Source: Bacteroidaceae bacterium
GTDB lineage: Bacteria; Bacteroidota; Bacteroidia; Bacteroidales; Bacteroidaceae
Length of the DNA: 41,952 nt
Direction: 5' to 3'
Assembly (NCBI GenBank): GCA_017958545.1
Contig: JAGDCM010000027.1
Coordinates: 1-41,952 of the forward strand
This document shows positions 35,334 to 41,952 of the stretch, one piece after another (the first letter of the stretch is position 1; each line of letters begins with the position of its first letter). A program made the position numbers and the translations under genes. The notes under the pieces are model-generated. The model did not search any database, had not been told where the DNA came from, and was given only the letters and a program-made list of their open reading frames with translations.

Positions 35334-35608
35334 CTGCCGTATACTCCCATATGAAAATATATCACAAGTGCCGCTTGTGCAATCAGAATGAGCGGAATGC
35401 CGTATTTAAACTTTTTATGCATCGTCTTGTGATGCCAGGTTTTCACGCCAATCCACGCTCCGATGCTGCCACCGATGAGGGCAAGCATCAGCAGTGTCGC
35501 CTCCGATATTCGCCAACGGCCACGCTTAGCTTTCCACTTGTCGATACCATACACAAGAAAAGTCAGAATATTGACAGCTACCAGATACTCCACACACAAC
35601 ACCATCAC
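35330..35608 (-). CDS. DUF1294 family small membrane protein
   Basis: A 92-aa protein with three hydrophobic segments. The pattern YGIDKWKAKRGRWRISEATLL followed by LALIGGSIGAWIG and HHKTMHKKFKYGIPLILI is characteristic of DUF1294. Function unknown. It lies 12 bp after the GNAT gene and overlaps the hydrolase gene by 4 nt. Confidence 0.88.
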   Translation of the reverse strand: MMVLCVEYLVAVNILTFLVYGIDKWKAKRGRWRISEATLLMLALIGGSIGAWIGVKTWHHKTMHKKFKYGIPLILIAQAALVIYFHMGVYGR

Positions 35609-35620
35609 TTCTCTAAGTCG

Positions 35621-36157
35621 TTATGGATTGTTTCGATGCTCACCGATCAGCTTTTCCATCCATATCATATCATACCAACGTCCGAACTTCTTTCCGCACA
35701 GGTGGAAATGTGCCACCTCCTGATAGCCCAGTCGCTCATGGAAACGGACGCTGTCCAGGGTCAGGTATTCGTCTTCCGGTTCGATGAAAGAGATACAGGC
35801 ATTCATATTCAGGATTCCCAGAACCTTTAGTCGCTGTTCAAGAGCCTCGTGAAGCCTGCGGCCTATTCCGCATCGTTTCAAACTGCTGTCAACATATATG
35901 GATGTCTCCACAGCCCATTGATAAGCATCTCTCGCCTTGAAAGCACTTGCGTATGCGTAACCCAGTATTCTTCCCTCCTCTTCCGCCACAATCCAGGGGT
36001 ATTTCTGCATTACGGTCTCCATACGTCTGCGGAACTCATCTTCCGAGGGCACATCGTATTCAAATGTCACCGCCGTCTTTTCCACGTACGGAGCATATAT
36101 CGCCAAAACGGCTTTCGCGTCGGACGCTACGGCATCTCTTATATTCACACCTGTCAT
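35621..36157 (-). CDS. GNAT family N-acetyltransferase (phosphinothricin acetyltransferase-like)
   Basis: A 178-aa protein typical in length of the PAT/MnaT group. It starts IRDAVASDAKAVLAIYAPYV, followed by a TFEYDVPSEDEFRRR segment as in PAT proteins. The acetyl-CoA loop is RCGIGRRLHEAL near residue 115, and the C-terminal GYQEVAHFHLCGKKFGRWYDMIWM is also typical. It would acetylate an amino acid or amino-acid analogue. 4-nt overlap with the acyl-activating enzyme upstream. Confidence 0.88.
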   Translation of the reverse strand: MTGVNIRDAVASDAKAVLAIYAPYVEKTAVTFEYDVPSEDEFRRRMETVMQKYPWIVAEEEGRILGYAYASAFKARDAYQWAVETSIYVDSSLKRCGIGRRLHEALEQRLKVLGILNMNACISFIEPEDEYLTLDSVRFHERLGYQEVAHFHLCGKKFGRWYDMIWMEKLIGEHRNNP

Positions 36158-38634
36158 TTTGCCTGTAACCTGTCATCTATGACCTGCTTCACCTGATTGG
36201 CTATCTCTTCGTAAGACAGATTGCTGTCAGGAACTATGGGCGCGAGGAATTCTATCTTTATCTTGTGTGGCGAGACGAAACGTTTCGAGCGCGGCAATGC
36301 CTCGAAGGCTCCCTTGATACATACCGGTAGGATGGGGACCTGCAGTTCACGACTGAGAATGGCGAAAGTCTTCTTAAAATCCGTCAGTCTGCCGGTGCGT
36401 GAACGCGAACCTTCAGGGAAGATAATTACATTTTTGCCCTGTTTGAGCACTTCTGCTAACTTCAGAATGGAGTCGCGCAGATTACCAGGTTCCATAATGA
36501 TGATATTGTTGTGACGTGCAAGATACTTACGTATGGGACCCTGCACATGTTCTTCTGTAGCATAGAAGTAGCTGTCCTTGAATATCTTCATGGGAAGACC
36601 GATAGACACCAGCGCCCCGTCCAGATAACTCTGATGATTGGGTGCAATAATTATCGGACCCTCTGACGGAATGTTTTCCGTACCGTTGATCTCAAAACGA
36701 TTGTATGCTTTGAAGAACATATATGAAGACTTCACGAGCAGAGGCACACCGATGTTGCCGTGTGGAAGTTCCAGAGCAGAAGAGTCCGAATTCAGGAACT
36801 CGTGCCAGTCCTCCACCTTCACCTCCATACGTGTCTTACTGTAGGCCACGTGTTCTGCCATAGCCTGTATGTTCTTGAATCGCGGCATATCGGCAGCATT
36901 GACTGTGGTGCCGAAGGTCTGTTGGATAAAGCCCTGAAGAGTCACCATATCCAGTGAGTCGAAAGCCAGGTCGGTCTCGATGTGGTCTGTGGGATGCAAC
37001 TGTATATGCTTTTCCTCCTCAATATATGTCTTCAGTATATGGTATTCCTCGAAGGTAGGTTCCTCCACTTCTTCTGCCGGCTTCTCCTGCCAGGCGGACG
37101 ATGTGTCCGCAGCAATGATGTCCTTGAGTTTATAGCGCTGCAGCTTCTCCAGTCTGGTACGCGGCAATTCACTCCGGTAGACGAACAGACTCATCAGTTT
37201 CTTGTAGTTGGTCACCGTGAGATTATACGGTTCCAGCACCTCCCTCTTCAGCGTCTCTTCCACCTCTTCGTCTGTCAGGTCCTTTGCCCACTCTTCCCGG
37301 GGCACGATGATGGCACGAAGCATATCGCCGTCCTGCACCACAGCAGCTTCCTTGACACGTTCAGCATATTTCTCCAGTTTGTATTCTATCTCGCTTGGCT
37401 GCACATTCTTTCCATTGGAAAGCACTATAATTTCCTTGCTGCGACCGGTAAGATAGAGACGCCCGCAGTCGTCAAGGTATCCGAGGTCACCTGTGTGCAG
37501 ATATCCGTCTTTGTCTATCACGGCTGCCGTCTCGTGTGGACGGTTATAGTAACCCTGCATCACATTGGGACCTTTGGCGCAAACTTCGCCGTTCACAATC
37601 TTGCAGTCCATTGCGGGAATCGGTTTGCCCACACAGTTGGGTACAAGGTCTCCGGGTCGTGTAAAGGCTATCATAGGAGCTGCTTCTGTCATGCCGTAGC
37701 CTTCAAGCAGTTCCAGACCCAATGTCTGCAATCCCAGTGCTATCTCACGTTCAAGAGCGGCACCTCCGCTGACCAGATACTTGATATGCCCGCCCATCTT
37801 CTTGTGAACAGCCTTGAAGACGAAACGGGAGAATGTCACACTGTTTACACGGGCACAGAGACTGAACAGAGCGCGTGCAATGGCACTGGCATCAATCTTC
37901 TTCTTGATACCGGCATAGAGTGTCTGCCACAGACGTGGCACACCAATCATGATTGCCACCTTGCCTTTTTGCATGGTGTCCATGATGTCCGGTCCTGACA
38001 TCGAGGGACATATGGCCACGCCACCGCCTATGTAGAGCGGCATCACCACCGTGCCGACAAGAGGCAGCACATGGTGCAGCGGCAAGAGGATGAGCGTGCG
38101 ACGCTCGGCAGTGAATATGGGTACTTCCTCCGATACGGCACGCAGATTGACCAACAGATTTTGGAACGAGAGCATCACTCCTTTGGGTGACCCCGTCGTG
38201 CCGGAGGTATAGATGATGAGAGCTGTGTCTTCTTCCTTGTATGTGATTTCTGCCTCTGTCTCGTTCATCTCCACAGTCTCGTAGTCGTCTATCAGATGAA
38301 TCTCCAGAGCACTGCCGGTCTCCTTGACGGCAGCCTTCATCACCTCCAGTTTGTCACGAGAAGTCCACACCGACACGGGCTTGCAATCGTTGATGATATA
38401 AGCCACATCACTCACCGTTGAAGAGGCATCCACAGGAACTGCTATGCCGTGATTCGCCCAAACCGAATAGAAAGCATATATCCATCCTTCGCGGTTTTCT
38501 GCAAAGATGAGCGTTCTCTCACCGGTCTTTTGAGGTGACTTCCTGCTAAACAACGTCACACGCTGAAGGAGTTCGGAAAAACAGATTTCCCGTTCGCCGG
38601 CAATGATGGCAATGCCTGTAGAATTCTTTATCAT
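36154..38634 (-). CDS. Fused acyl-activating enzyme, acyl carrier protein and PlsC-type acyltransferase
   Basis: An 826-aa protein. Residues 1 to about 510 are an ANL adenylate-forming domain (YTSGTTGSPKG near 142, GYGMTEAAP, YLHTGDLGYLD). Residues about 530-605 are a carrier domain with the phosphopantetheine Ser in AFDSLDM. Residues about 635-826 are a PlsC acyltransferase (PNHQSYLDG as HX4D, FPEGSRSRTG). It can be expected to activate a fatty acid, load it on its own carrier and pass it to a lysophospholipid or similar acceptor, as Aas does in E. coli, where no carrier domain is present. No membrane helices of the LplT kind are seen. Confidence 0.88.
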   Translation of the reverse strand: MIKNSTGIAIIAGEREICFSELLQRVTLFSRKSPQKTGERTLIFAENREGWIYAFYSVWANHGIAVPVDASSTVSDVAYIINDCKPVSVWTSRDKLEVMKAAVKETGSALEIHLIDDYETVEMNETEAEITYKEEDTALIIYTSGTTGSPKGVMLSFQNLLVNLRAVSEEVPIFTAERRTLILLPLHHVLPLVGTVVMPLYIGGGVAICPSMSGPDIMDTMQKGKVAIMIGVPRLWQTLYAGIKKKIDASAIARALFSLCARVNSVTFSRFVFKAVHKKMGGHIKYLVSGGAALEREIALGLQTLGLELLEGYGMTEAAPMIAFTRPGDLVPNCVGKPIPAMDCKIVNGEVCAKGPNVMQGYYNRPHETAAVIDKDGYLHTGDLGYLDDCGRLYLTGRSKEIIVLSNGKNVQPSEIEYKLEKYAERVKEAAVVQDGDMLRAIIVPREEWAKDLTDEEVEETLKREVLEPYNLTVTNYKKLMSLFVYRSELPRTRLEKLQRYKLKDIIAADTSSAWQEKPAEEVEEPTFEEYHILKTYIEEEKHIQLHPTDHIETDLAFDSLDMVTLQGFIQQTFGTTVNAADMPRFKNIQAMAEHVAYSKTRMEVKVEDWHEFLNSDSSALELPHGNIGVPLLVKSSYMFFKAYNRFEINGTENIPSEGPIIIAPNHQSYLDGALVSIGLPMKIFKDSYFYATEEHVQGPIRKYLARHNNIIIMEPGNLRDSILKLAEVLKQGKNVIIFPEGSRSRTGRLTDFKKTFAILSRELQVPILPVCIKGAFEALPRSKRFVSPHKIKIEFLAPIVPDSNLSYEEIANQVKQVIDDRLQAK

Positions 38635-38675
38635 CTTATTATTTCTTTTCTGCTAAATGTGTTATAGCAATGTTA

Positions 38676-39191
38676 TTACAACTTCATGACTAGATCCACT
38701 ACCTTCTGCTTTGTAGCTTCGGTCTTCTGCTCGTCAATCTTAGCTGAAACGAACCCCGTATTCTCCACACCCCAATAGTTGCAGATATCCCGGAACTCAG
38801 CTGTGGCTCCGTCATAGACTCCGGGCGAATATGACGACATCAACAGTGCCATCTTCTTCACTTTGGCAGGTTTCTGCACACAATACATACGTTGGATGGG
38901 AGCCTGAATCTGGGCACAAAGTGTGAAATAGTAGATCGGCGCAGCCAACACTAGCACCTCTGCCCCGTTCATCAGCGGATAAAGCTCCTGCATATCGTCC
39001 TTCTGGATGCAAGCCCCTTCACCTTTTCCCCTACAGTATCCGCAAGCCATACAACCGGCTATTTTCTTTTTGGCTACGTTCACCAGCGTCACCTCATGAC
39101 CTGCAGCCTCAGCTGCCTTCTTATACTCTTCCGCCATCCAAGCGGTATTTCCGTTCGCACGCGGCGAAGCCTGTAAAATCAGAATATTCAT
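38676..39191 (-). CDS. Flavodoxin-fold NAD(P)H-dependent FMN reductase family protein
   Basis: A 171-aa protein. MNILILQASPRANGNTAWMAEE is the FMN phosphate-binding loop of flavodoxin-like reductases. A Cys-rich part (GCMACGYCRGKGEGACIQKDDM) near residues 46-68 is common in iron-sulfur-flavoprotein-like members, and VLAAPIYYFTLCAQIQAPIQRM follows. Probably a flavin-dependent oxidoreductase; partner unknown. It is first in a run of five minus-strand genes. Confidence 0.85.
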   Translation of the reverse strand: MNILILQASPRANGNTAWMAEEYKKAAEAAGHEVTLVNVAKKKIAGCMACGYCRGKGEGACIQKDDMQELYPLMNGAEVLVLAAPIYYFTLCAQIQAPIQRMYCVQKPAKVKKMALLMSSYSPGVYDGATAEFRDICNYWGVENTGFVSAKIDEQKTEATKQKVVDLVMKL

Positions 39192-39213
39192 AATATTATC
39201 TGTTCGTTTAATG

Positions 39214-39221
39214 CAAAGGTA
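39214..39221 (-). promoter_or_regulatory. -7 element for the flavodoxin-like gene
   Basis: CAAAGGTA reads TACCTTTG on the minus strand, an exact TAnnTTTG match followed by CA, 22 nt upstream of the ATG at 39191. The upstream box is not clear. Confidence 0.5.
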
Positions 39222-39255
39222 TGAAAAAATCTCAAAGCTCAGTCATTGTGCATTG

Positions 39256-39299
39256 AAAAAAAAAGCAATCTGGCAAATTATTTCCGGTTCTAACTGGAA
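39256..39299 (-). terminator. Possible terminator after the VOC gene
   Basis: TTCCGGTT (39282-39289) and AACTGGAA (39292-39299) form an 8-bp stem with one G-T pair. On the minus strand a T9 run (39256-39264) follows, but 17 nt after the stem, further than in an ordinary intrinsic terminator. It separates the VOC gene from the promoter of the flavodoxin-like gene. Confidence 0.3.
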
Positions 39300-39308
39300 T
39301 CGGACAGC

Positions 39309-39698
39309 TTATCGTTCATACAGCTCTATCGGTAAGCCGTCCGGATCTTTCAGAAACAGGAAACGCTTCCCGGAGCATTCGTCAGTCCTAATCTGCTCAT
39401 GAATTACGCCAAGTCTTTCCAACTCTGCAATTTCAGCCTCAATACTATCCACCTCAAAAGCCAAATGTCTGAGACCTGCCGCTTCGGGATATGAAGGCCG
39501 CGGGGGCGGTGACGGAAACGAGAACAGTTCAATGACATACTCGTCACCGATAGCTAGGTCTGTCTTATACGACTGACGTTCCCGACGATAATGCTCACCG
39601 AGTATCTGAAAACCGAGAATTCGCGTATAGAAATCCAGACTCTTCCCGTAGTCGGAGCAGATAACGGCAATGTGATGTACCTTTTTCAGATGCAACAT
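39309..39698 (-). CDS. VOC (glyoxalase/YaeR-like) metalloprotein
   Basis: A 129-aa single VOC domain pair. Candidate metal ligands His9 (VHHIAVICSDY), Glu57 (VIELF), His78 (LRHLAFE) and Glu125 (PIELYE) are all present, with FYTRILGF early and FLKDPDGLPIE at the end. The closest type is YaeR/GloA2. Probably a lyase or isomerase acting on a small, possibly reactive, metabolite. It is last in the GH36-MsrA-nitroreductase operon. Confidence 0.85.
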   Translation of the reverse strand: MLHLKKVHHIAVICSDYGKSLDFYTRILGFQILGEHYRRERQSYKTDLAIGDEYVIELFSFPSPPPRPSYPEAAGLRHLAFEVDSIEAEIAELERLGVIHEQIRTDECSGKRFLFLKDPDGLPIELYER

Positions 39699-39736
39699 AA
39701 TTCAAGCAGCGTCTCTTATTCCAGTATTTTTCGTGA

Positions 39737-40291
39737 TTACTTGATATACTTCACCTTCGAAGCATCACGGGAGTGGGCGTTGGGTTTCTCGTCGGGATAG
39801 CCGATTGCGATGACATACAACAGTTTGTAGCCTTCTGGAATATCAAGGCTGTCGCGGAAAGCTTTGGCTTTCTCGCTGGTGGTGAGGAAGCGAATAGGAC
39901 CTGTCTGTATGCAGGTGCCGAGCCCCAAAGACTGCGCTGCCAGCATCATATTCTCACCCATCAGTCCGGCATCAAGGTCGAACTTGCCGTCCGCCGGAGC
40001 ACAGACGCAGATGAGATTCGGAGAATTGCGACACATATCCTTCACATCAGCCATTATTTTCTGGTCTTCAATAATCCGCACAGCCCAGTTCTGGCGGTTC
40101 ATCGCACTCGGTGCATTGATACCGGCAAGAGCCACAGCCTCCAGTTTCCCGTGCTCCACAGGTTTATCGAGATACTTGCGTACAGAACGACGCGCCATGA
40201 TGTTGTTAATAACTTCGTTTTCATACACACTCTGTGCCGATATCGTCAGCACACAAACCATTGCCAAAAGGCAGAAAAATACTCTTTTCAT
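39737..40291 (-). CDS. Nitroreductase family protein with signal peptide
   Basis: A 184-aa protein. The nitroreductase core has IMARRSVRKYLDKPV for FMN binding, NAPSAMNRQNWAVRII, and DAGLMGENMMLAAQSLGLGTCI, then YVIAIGYPDEKP. Unlike most family members, which are cytoplasmic, it begins with a clear Sec signal (MKRVFFCLLAMVCVLTISAQ), so it should be periplasmic. The neighbouring genes suggest an oxidative-stress or redox-repair group. Substrate not known. Confidence 0.85.
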   Translation of the reverse strand: MKRVFFCLLAMVCVLTISAQSVYENEVINNIMARRSVRKYLDKPVEHGKLEAVALAGINAPSAMNRQNWAVRIIEDQKIMADVKDMCRNSPNLICVCAPADGKFDLDAGLMGENMMLAAQSLGLGTCIQTGPIRFLTTSEKAKAFRDSLDIPEGYKLLYVIAIGYPDEKPNAHSRDASKVKYIK

Positions 40292-40303
40292 AACTATTAT
40301 TTT

Positions 40304-40825
40304 TTATTGTTTTTTATCCTTCGATTTTCTTGCATACTCAAACAACGACAGCGGCAGATGGCAGTATCCATCAGGGTTCTTGTCAAGATAATCCTGATGA
40401 TACTCCTCTGCCGTATAGAAGTTCTGCAAAGGCAGTTTCTCCACGGCCAACGGCTGCAGACACTTCCTCTGCTCTTCGGCAAACACCTCTTCAATGACAG
40501 GAAAATCCTCCTCATCGGTGTAGTAGACACCGGTACGATAGCGGGTGCCTTCGTCATGTCCCTGCTTATTGAGGCTCGTGGGGTCGATGGCCTTGAAGAA
40601 CATCCGTAACAAGAATCGGAGGCTTACCTTCCGCGGATCATATCTCACATGCACCGTCTCGGCATATCCAGTCGTGTCGGTATACACCTCTTTATACGTC
40701 GGATTTTCCGTATGTCCGTTGGCAAATCCCACTTCCGTTTCCACTACACCGTCAATCAGTTTGAAATAGTGCTCTGTTCCCCAGAAGCAGCCTCCCGCTA
40801 AATAGATGTCTTTCATTGTTTCCAT
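40304..40825 (-). CDS. msrA: Peptide-methionine (S)-S-oxide reductase MsrA
   Basis: About 173 aa. The catalytic Cys is in LAGGCFWGTEHYF near the N-terminus, followed by VGFANGHTENPTYKEVYTDTTGYAETV and RTGVYYTD, all typical of MsrA. It repairs oxidised methionine using thioredoxin. There is no signal peptide. An ATG at 40825 is used here; a second in-frame ATG at 40816 (MKDIYLAGG) is an equally ordinary MsrA start. It begins 3 bp after the alpha-galactosidase stop. Confidence 0.93.
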   Translation of the reverse strand: METMKDIYLAGGCFWGTEHYFKLIDGVVETEVGFANGHTENPTYKEVYTDTTGYAETVHVRYDPRKVSLRFLLRMFFKAIDPTSLNKQGHDEGTRYRTGVYYTDEEDFPVIEEVFAEEQRKCLQPLAVEKLPLQNFYTAEEYHQDYLDKNPDGYCHLPLSLFEYARKSKDKKQ

Positions 40826-40828
40826 CAA

Positions 40829-41952
40829 TTAATTACACTTTCTCAGTCGTATGACACGGCTGGCGAACTGTCCGTTCAGACGCAATTCGATACCCGTCTC
40901 CATGAGGAACCTGCCCGTGAAGGTCTTGCCCTCCAGTCGGTTGTTGCGCTCCGGGCATTCAAACTCGCTGAGCCGGTACGTGGCTTCGGGGTCGAGACCT
41001 GCCATGTGCCATCGCGGTGTCTCCAGTCCGACATAGTTCTCAAACTTATAGCAGAAGAACACAGCCTCGCCCTTGTCCTCAGTGACGAACATCTCACTGC
41101 AGAAGCCCCTGTTGTCATACGGTGAGAGCAGACGGTAGAGGTCGCCCTGCTGCACGACGGGGCGTATCTCCTTGTAAAAGGCCACCGCCTTTTTGGCATA
41201 TTCCAGTTCCTTGTCATCCAGGTCGCTGGGTTTCATCTCCATACCCAGACGTCCTGTCATCGCCACACCGAAGCGGAACCTCAGCGGTATGATGCGTCCC
41301 GTCTGGTGGTTGGGCGAAGCGCTCACATGCTGTGCCATCGCTGTCGGAGGGAAGAAATGGCTGGTGCCCCACTGTATGAAGAGGCGCTGCTGTGCGTCGG
41401 TGTTGTCGCTCACCCAGAACTCGTCAAAGTAGGGCAAGGCGCCCCAGTTCACGCGACCGCCGCCGCTGGAACACAGTTGGATGACCAGTTCCGGATAACT
41501 CTTGCGTATGCGCTCCAGCACCTTGCGCAGTCCCAGATGATAGTCCACAAAGAGGTGGCTCTGCCTGTCTGCCGTCAGATAGCTGCTGCCGAAATTCTGC
41601 ATCGACATGTTGCAGTCCCACTTGATATAGTGCAGTGTGGGATTCTCCTTCATCAAATTGGCCACGATGCCCACCACGAAGTCCTGCACCTTGGGATTCG
41701 AGAGGTCGAGCACCAGCTGTGTGCCTCCCCTCCCCTTGGAGAGCTCGCGTGTGGGATGTGCCACCACCCAGTCGGGGTGTGCCTCATAGAGTTCACTCGT
41801 GCTGTTGACCATCTCCGGTTCTATCCAGATGCCGAACTTCAGCCCCCTGTCTTCTGCAGCCTTCAACAGAGCCGGCACACAATTTGGCAGCTTCCCGGTG
41901 TCGGTCACCCAGTCGCCCAGAGCTTTGTCGTCGTAGGTGCGGCGATATTTGC
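40829..41952 (-). CDS. GH36 alpha-galactosidase (partial, N-terminus outside window)
   Basis: The frame runs through the right edge, leaving the C-terminal 374 or so residues. The catalytic nucleophile Asp is in YIKWDCN and the acid/base Asp in VSDNTDAQQR. GIWIEPEMVN, LCSSGGGRVN and RLGMEMKPSDL are classic GH36 sequences, and the edge reads KALGDWVTDTGKLPN. It hydrolyses alpha-galactosides such as raffinose-type sugars or galactomannan side chains. An internal GTG at 41908 is not the start because homology continues upstream of it. Confidence 0.92.
   Translation of the reverse strand, partial: KYRRTYDDKALGDWVTDTGKLPNCVPALLKAAEDRGLKFGIWIEPEMVNSTSELYEAHPDWVVAHPTRELSKGRGGTQLVLDLSNPKVQDFVVGIVANLMKENPTLHYIKWDCNMSMQNFGSSYLTADRQSHLFVDYHLGLRKVLERIRKSYPELVIQLCSSGGGRVNWGALPYFDEFWVSDNTDAQQRLFIQWGTSHFFPPTAMAQHVSASPNHQTGRIIPLRFRFGVAMTGRLGMEMKPSDLDDKELEYAKKAVAFYKEIRPVVQQGDLYRLLSPYDNRGFCSEMFVTEDKGEAVFFCYKFENYVGLETPRWHMAGLDPEATYRLSEFECPERNNRLEGKTFTGRFLMETGIELRLNGQFASRVIRLRKCN

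Overview
The window reads as a chromosomal segment of a plant-polysaccharide-degrading Bacteroidales, most likely Prevotella or a close relative (Segatella, Xylanibacter). The evidence is a fimbrillin/OmpA-DUF3868/DUF5119 fimbrial operon, a xylan cluster of the type described in P. bryantii and P. ruminicola, a type IX secretion-like C-terminal tail, and several TAnnTTTG promoter elements typical of the Bacteroidetes. The species assignment is inference. Both window edges cut a gene.

Layout. (1) 1-11900, minus strand: a fimbrial/adhesin operon. In transcription order it holds an OmpA-like DUF3868/DUF3575 outer-membrane protein, a DUF5119 lipoprotein, a long (749 aa) major fimbrillin, two further fimbrillin-family lipoproteins, and a very large secreted glycine-rich repeat protein (at least 1185 aa) that runs off the left edge. 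(2) 11901-12406: non-coding DNA. (3) 12407-23925: xylan utilisation, with a GH10 xylanase-CE1 feruloyl esterase fusion, an exported GH43, a sialate O-acetylesterase-family esterase, a GPH sugar symporter, a cytosolic GH43, an exported GH67 alpha-glucuronidase, a second CE1-like esterase and a 60-aa Cys/Trp-rich protein. Together these would deacylate glucuronoarabinoxylan, cut it outside the cytoplasm, import the products and finish them in the cytosol. (4) 24038-30106, plus strand: two Cthe_2159-like beta-helix carbohydrate-binding proteins flanking a small CTD-bearing protein, followed by a LytS/LytTR-type two-component pair, mostly joined by 4-nt overlaps. (5) 30235-34528: an RND adaptor and pump, with no outer-membrane channel gene beside them. 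(6) 34509-39191, minus strand: flavodoxin-like protein, acyl-activating enzyme-ACP-acyltransferase fusion, GNAT, DUF1294 and YqiA-DUF1653 fusion. (7) 39309-41952, minus strand: GH36 alpha-galactosidase (partial), MsrA, an exported nitroreductase and a VOC protein.

The most unusual signal is a family of short tandem heptanucleotide repeats, approximately TNNAYTS (TAAACTC, TTCACTC, TCAATTG, TCGACTC and similar). Arrays of 2 to about 12 units occur at nine places. Four of them sit in every non-overlapping spacer of the fimbrial operon, one fills the gap between a stop and a start codon in the xylan operon, one lies at the kinase/regulator junction, and three are inside coding sequences (two in GH67, one in the esterase). 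There they are always in the orientation that gives an open frame. Because 7 is 1 modulo 3, gaining or losing one unit would change the frame or a spacer. Two arrays lie next to copies of a small CTTCGACA..CTCAG hairpin whose arms covary. No transposase, CRISPR array, rRNA or complete tRNA was seen.
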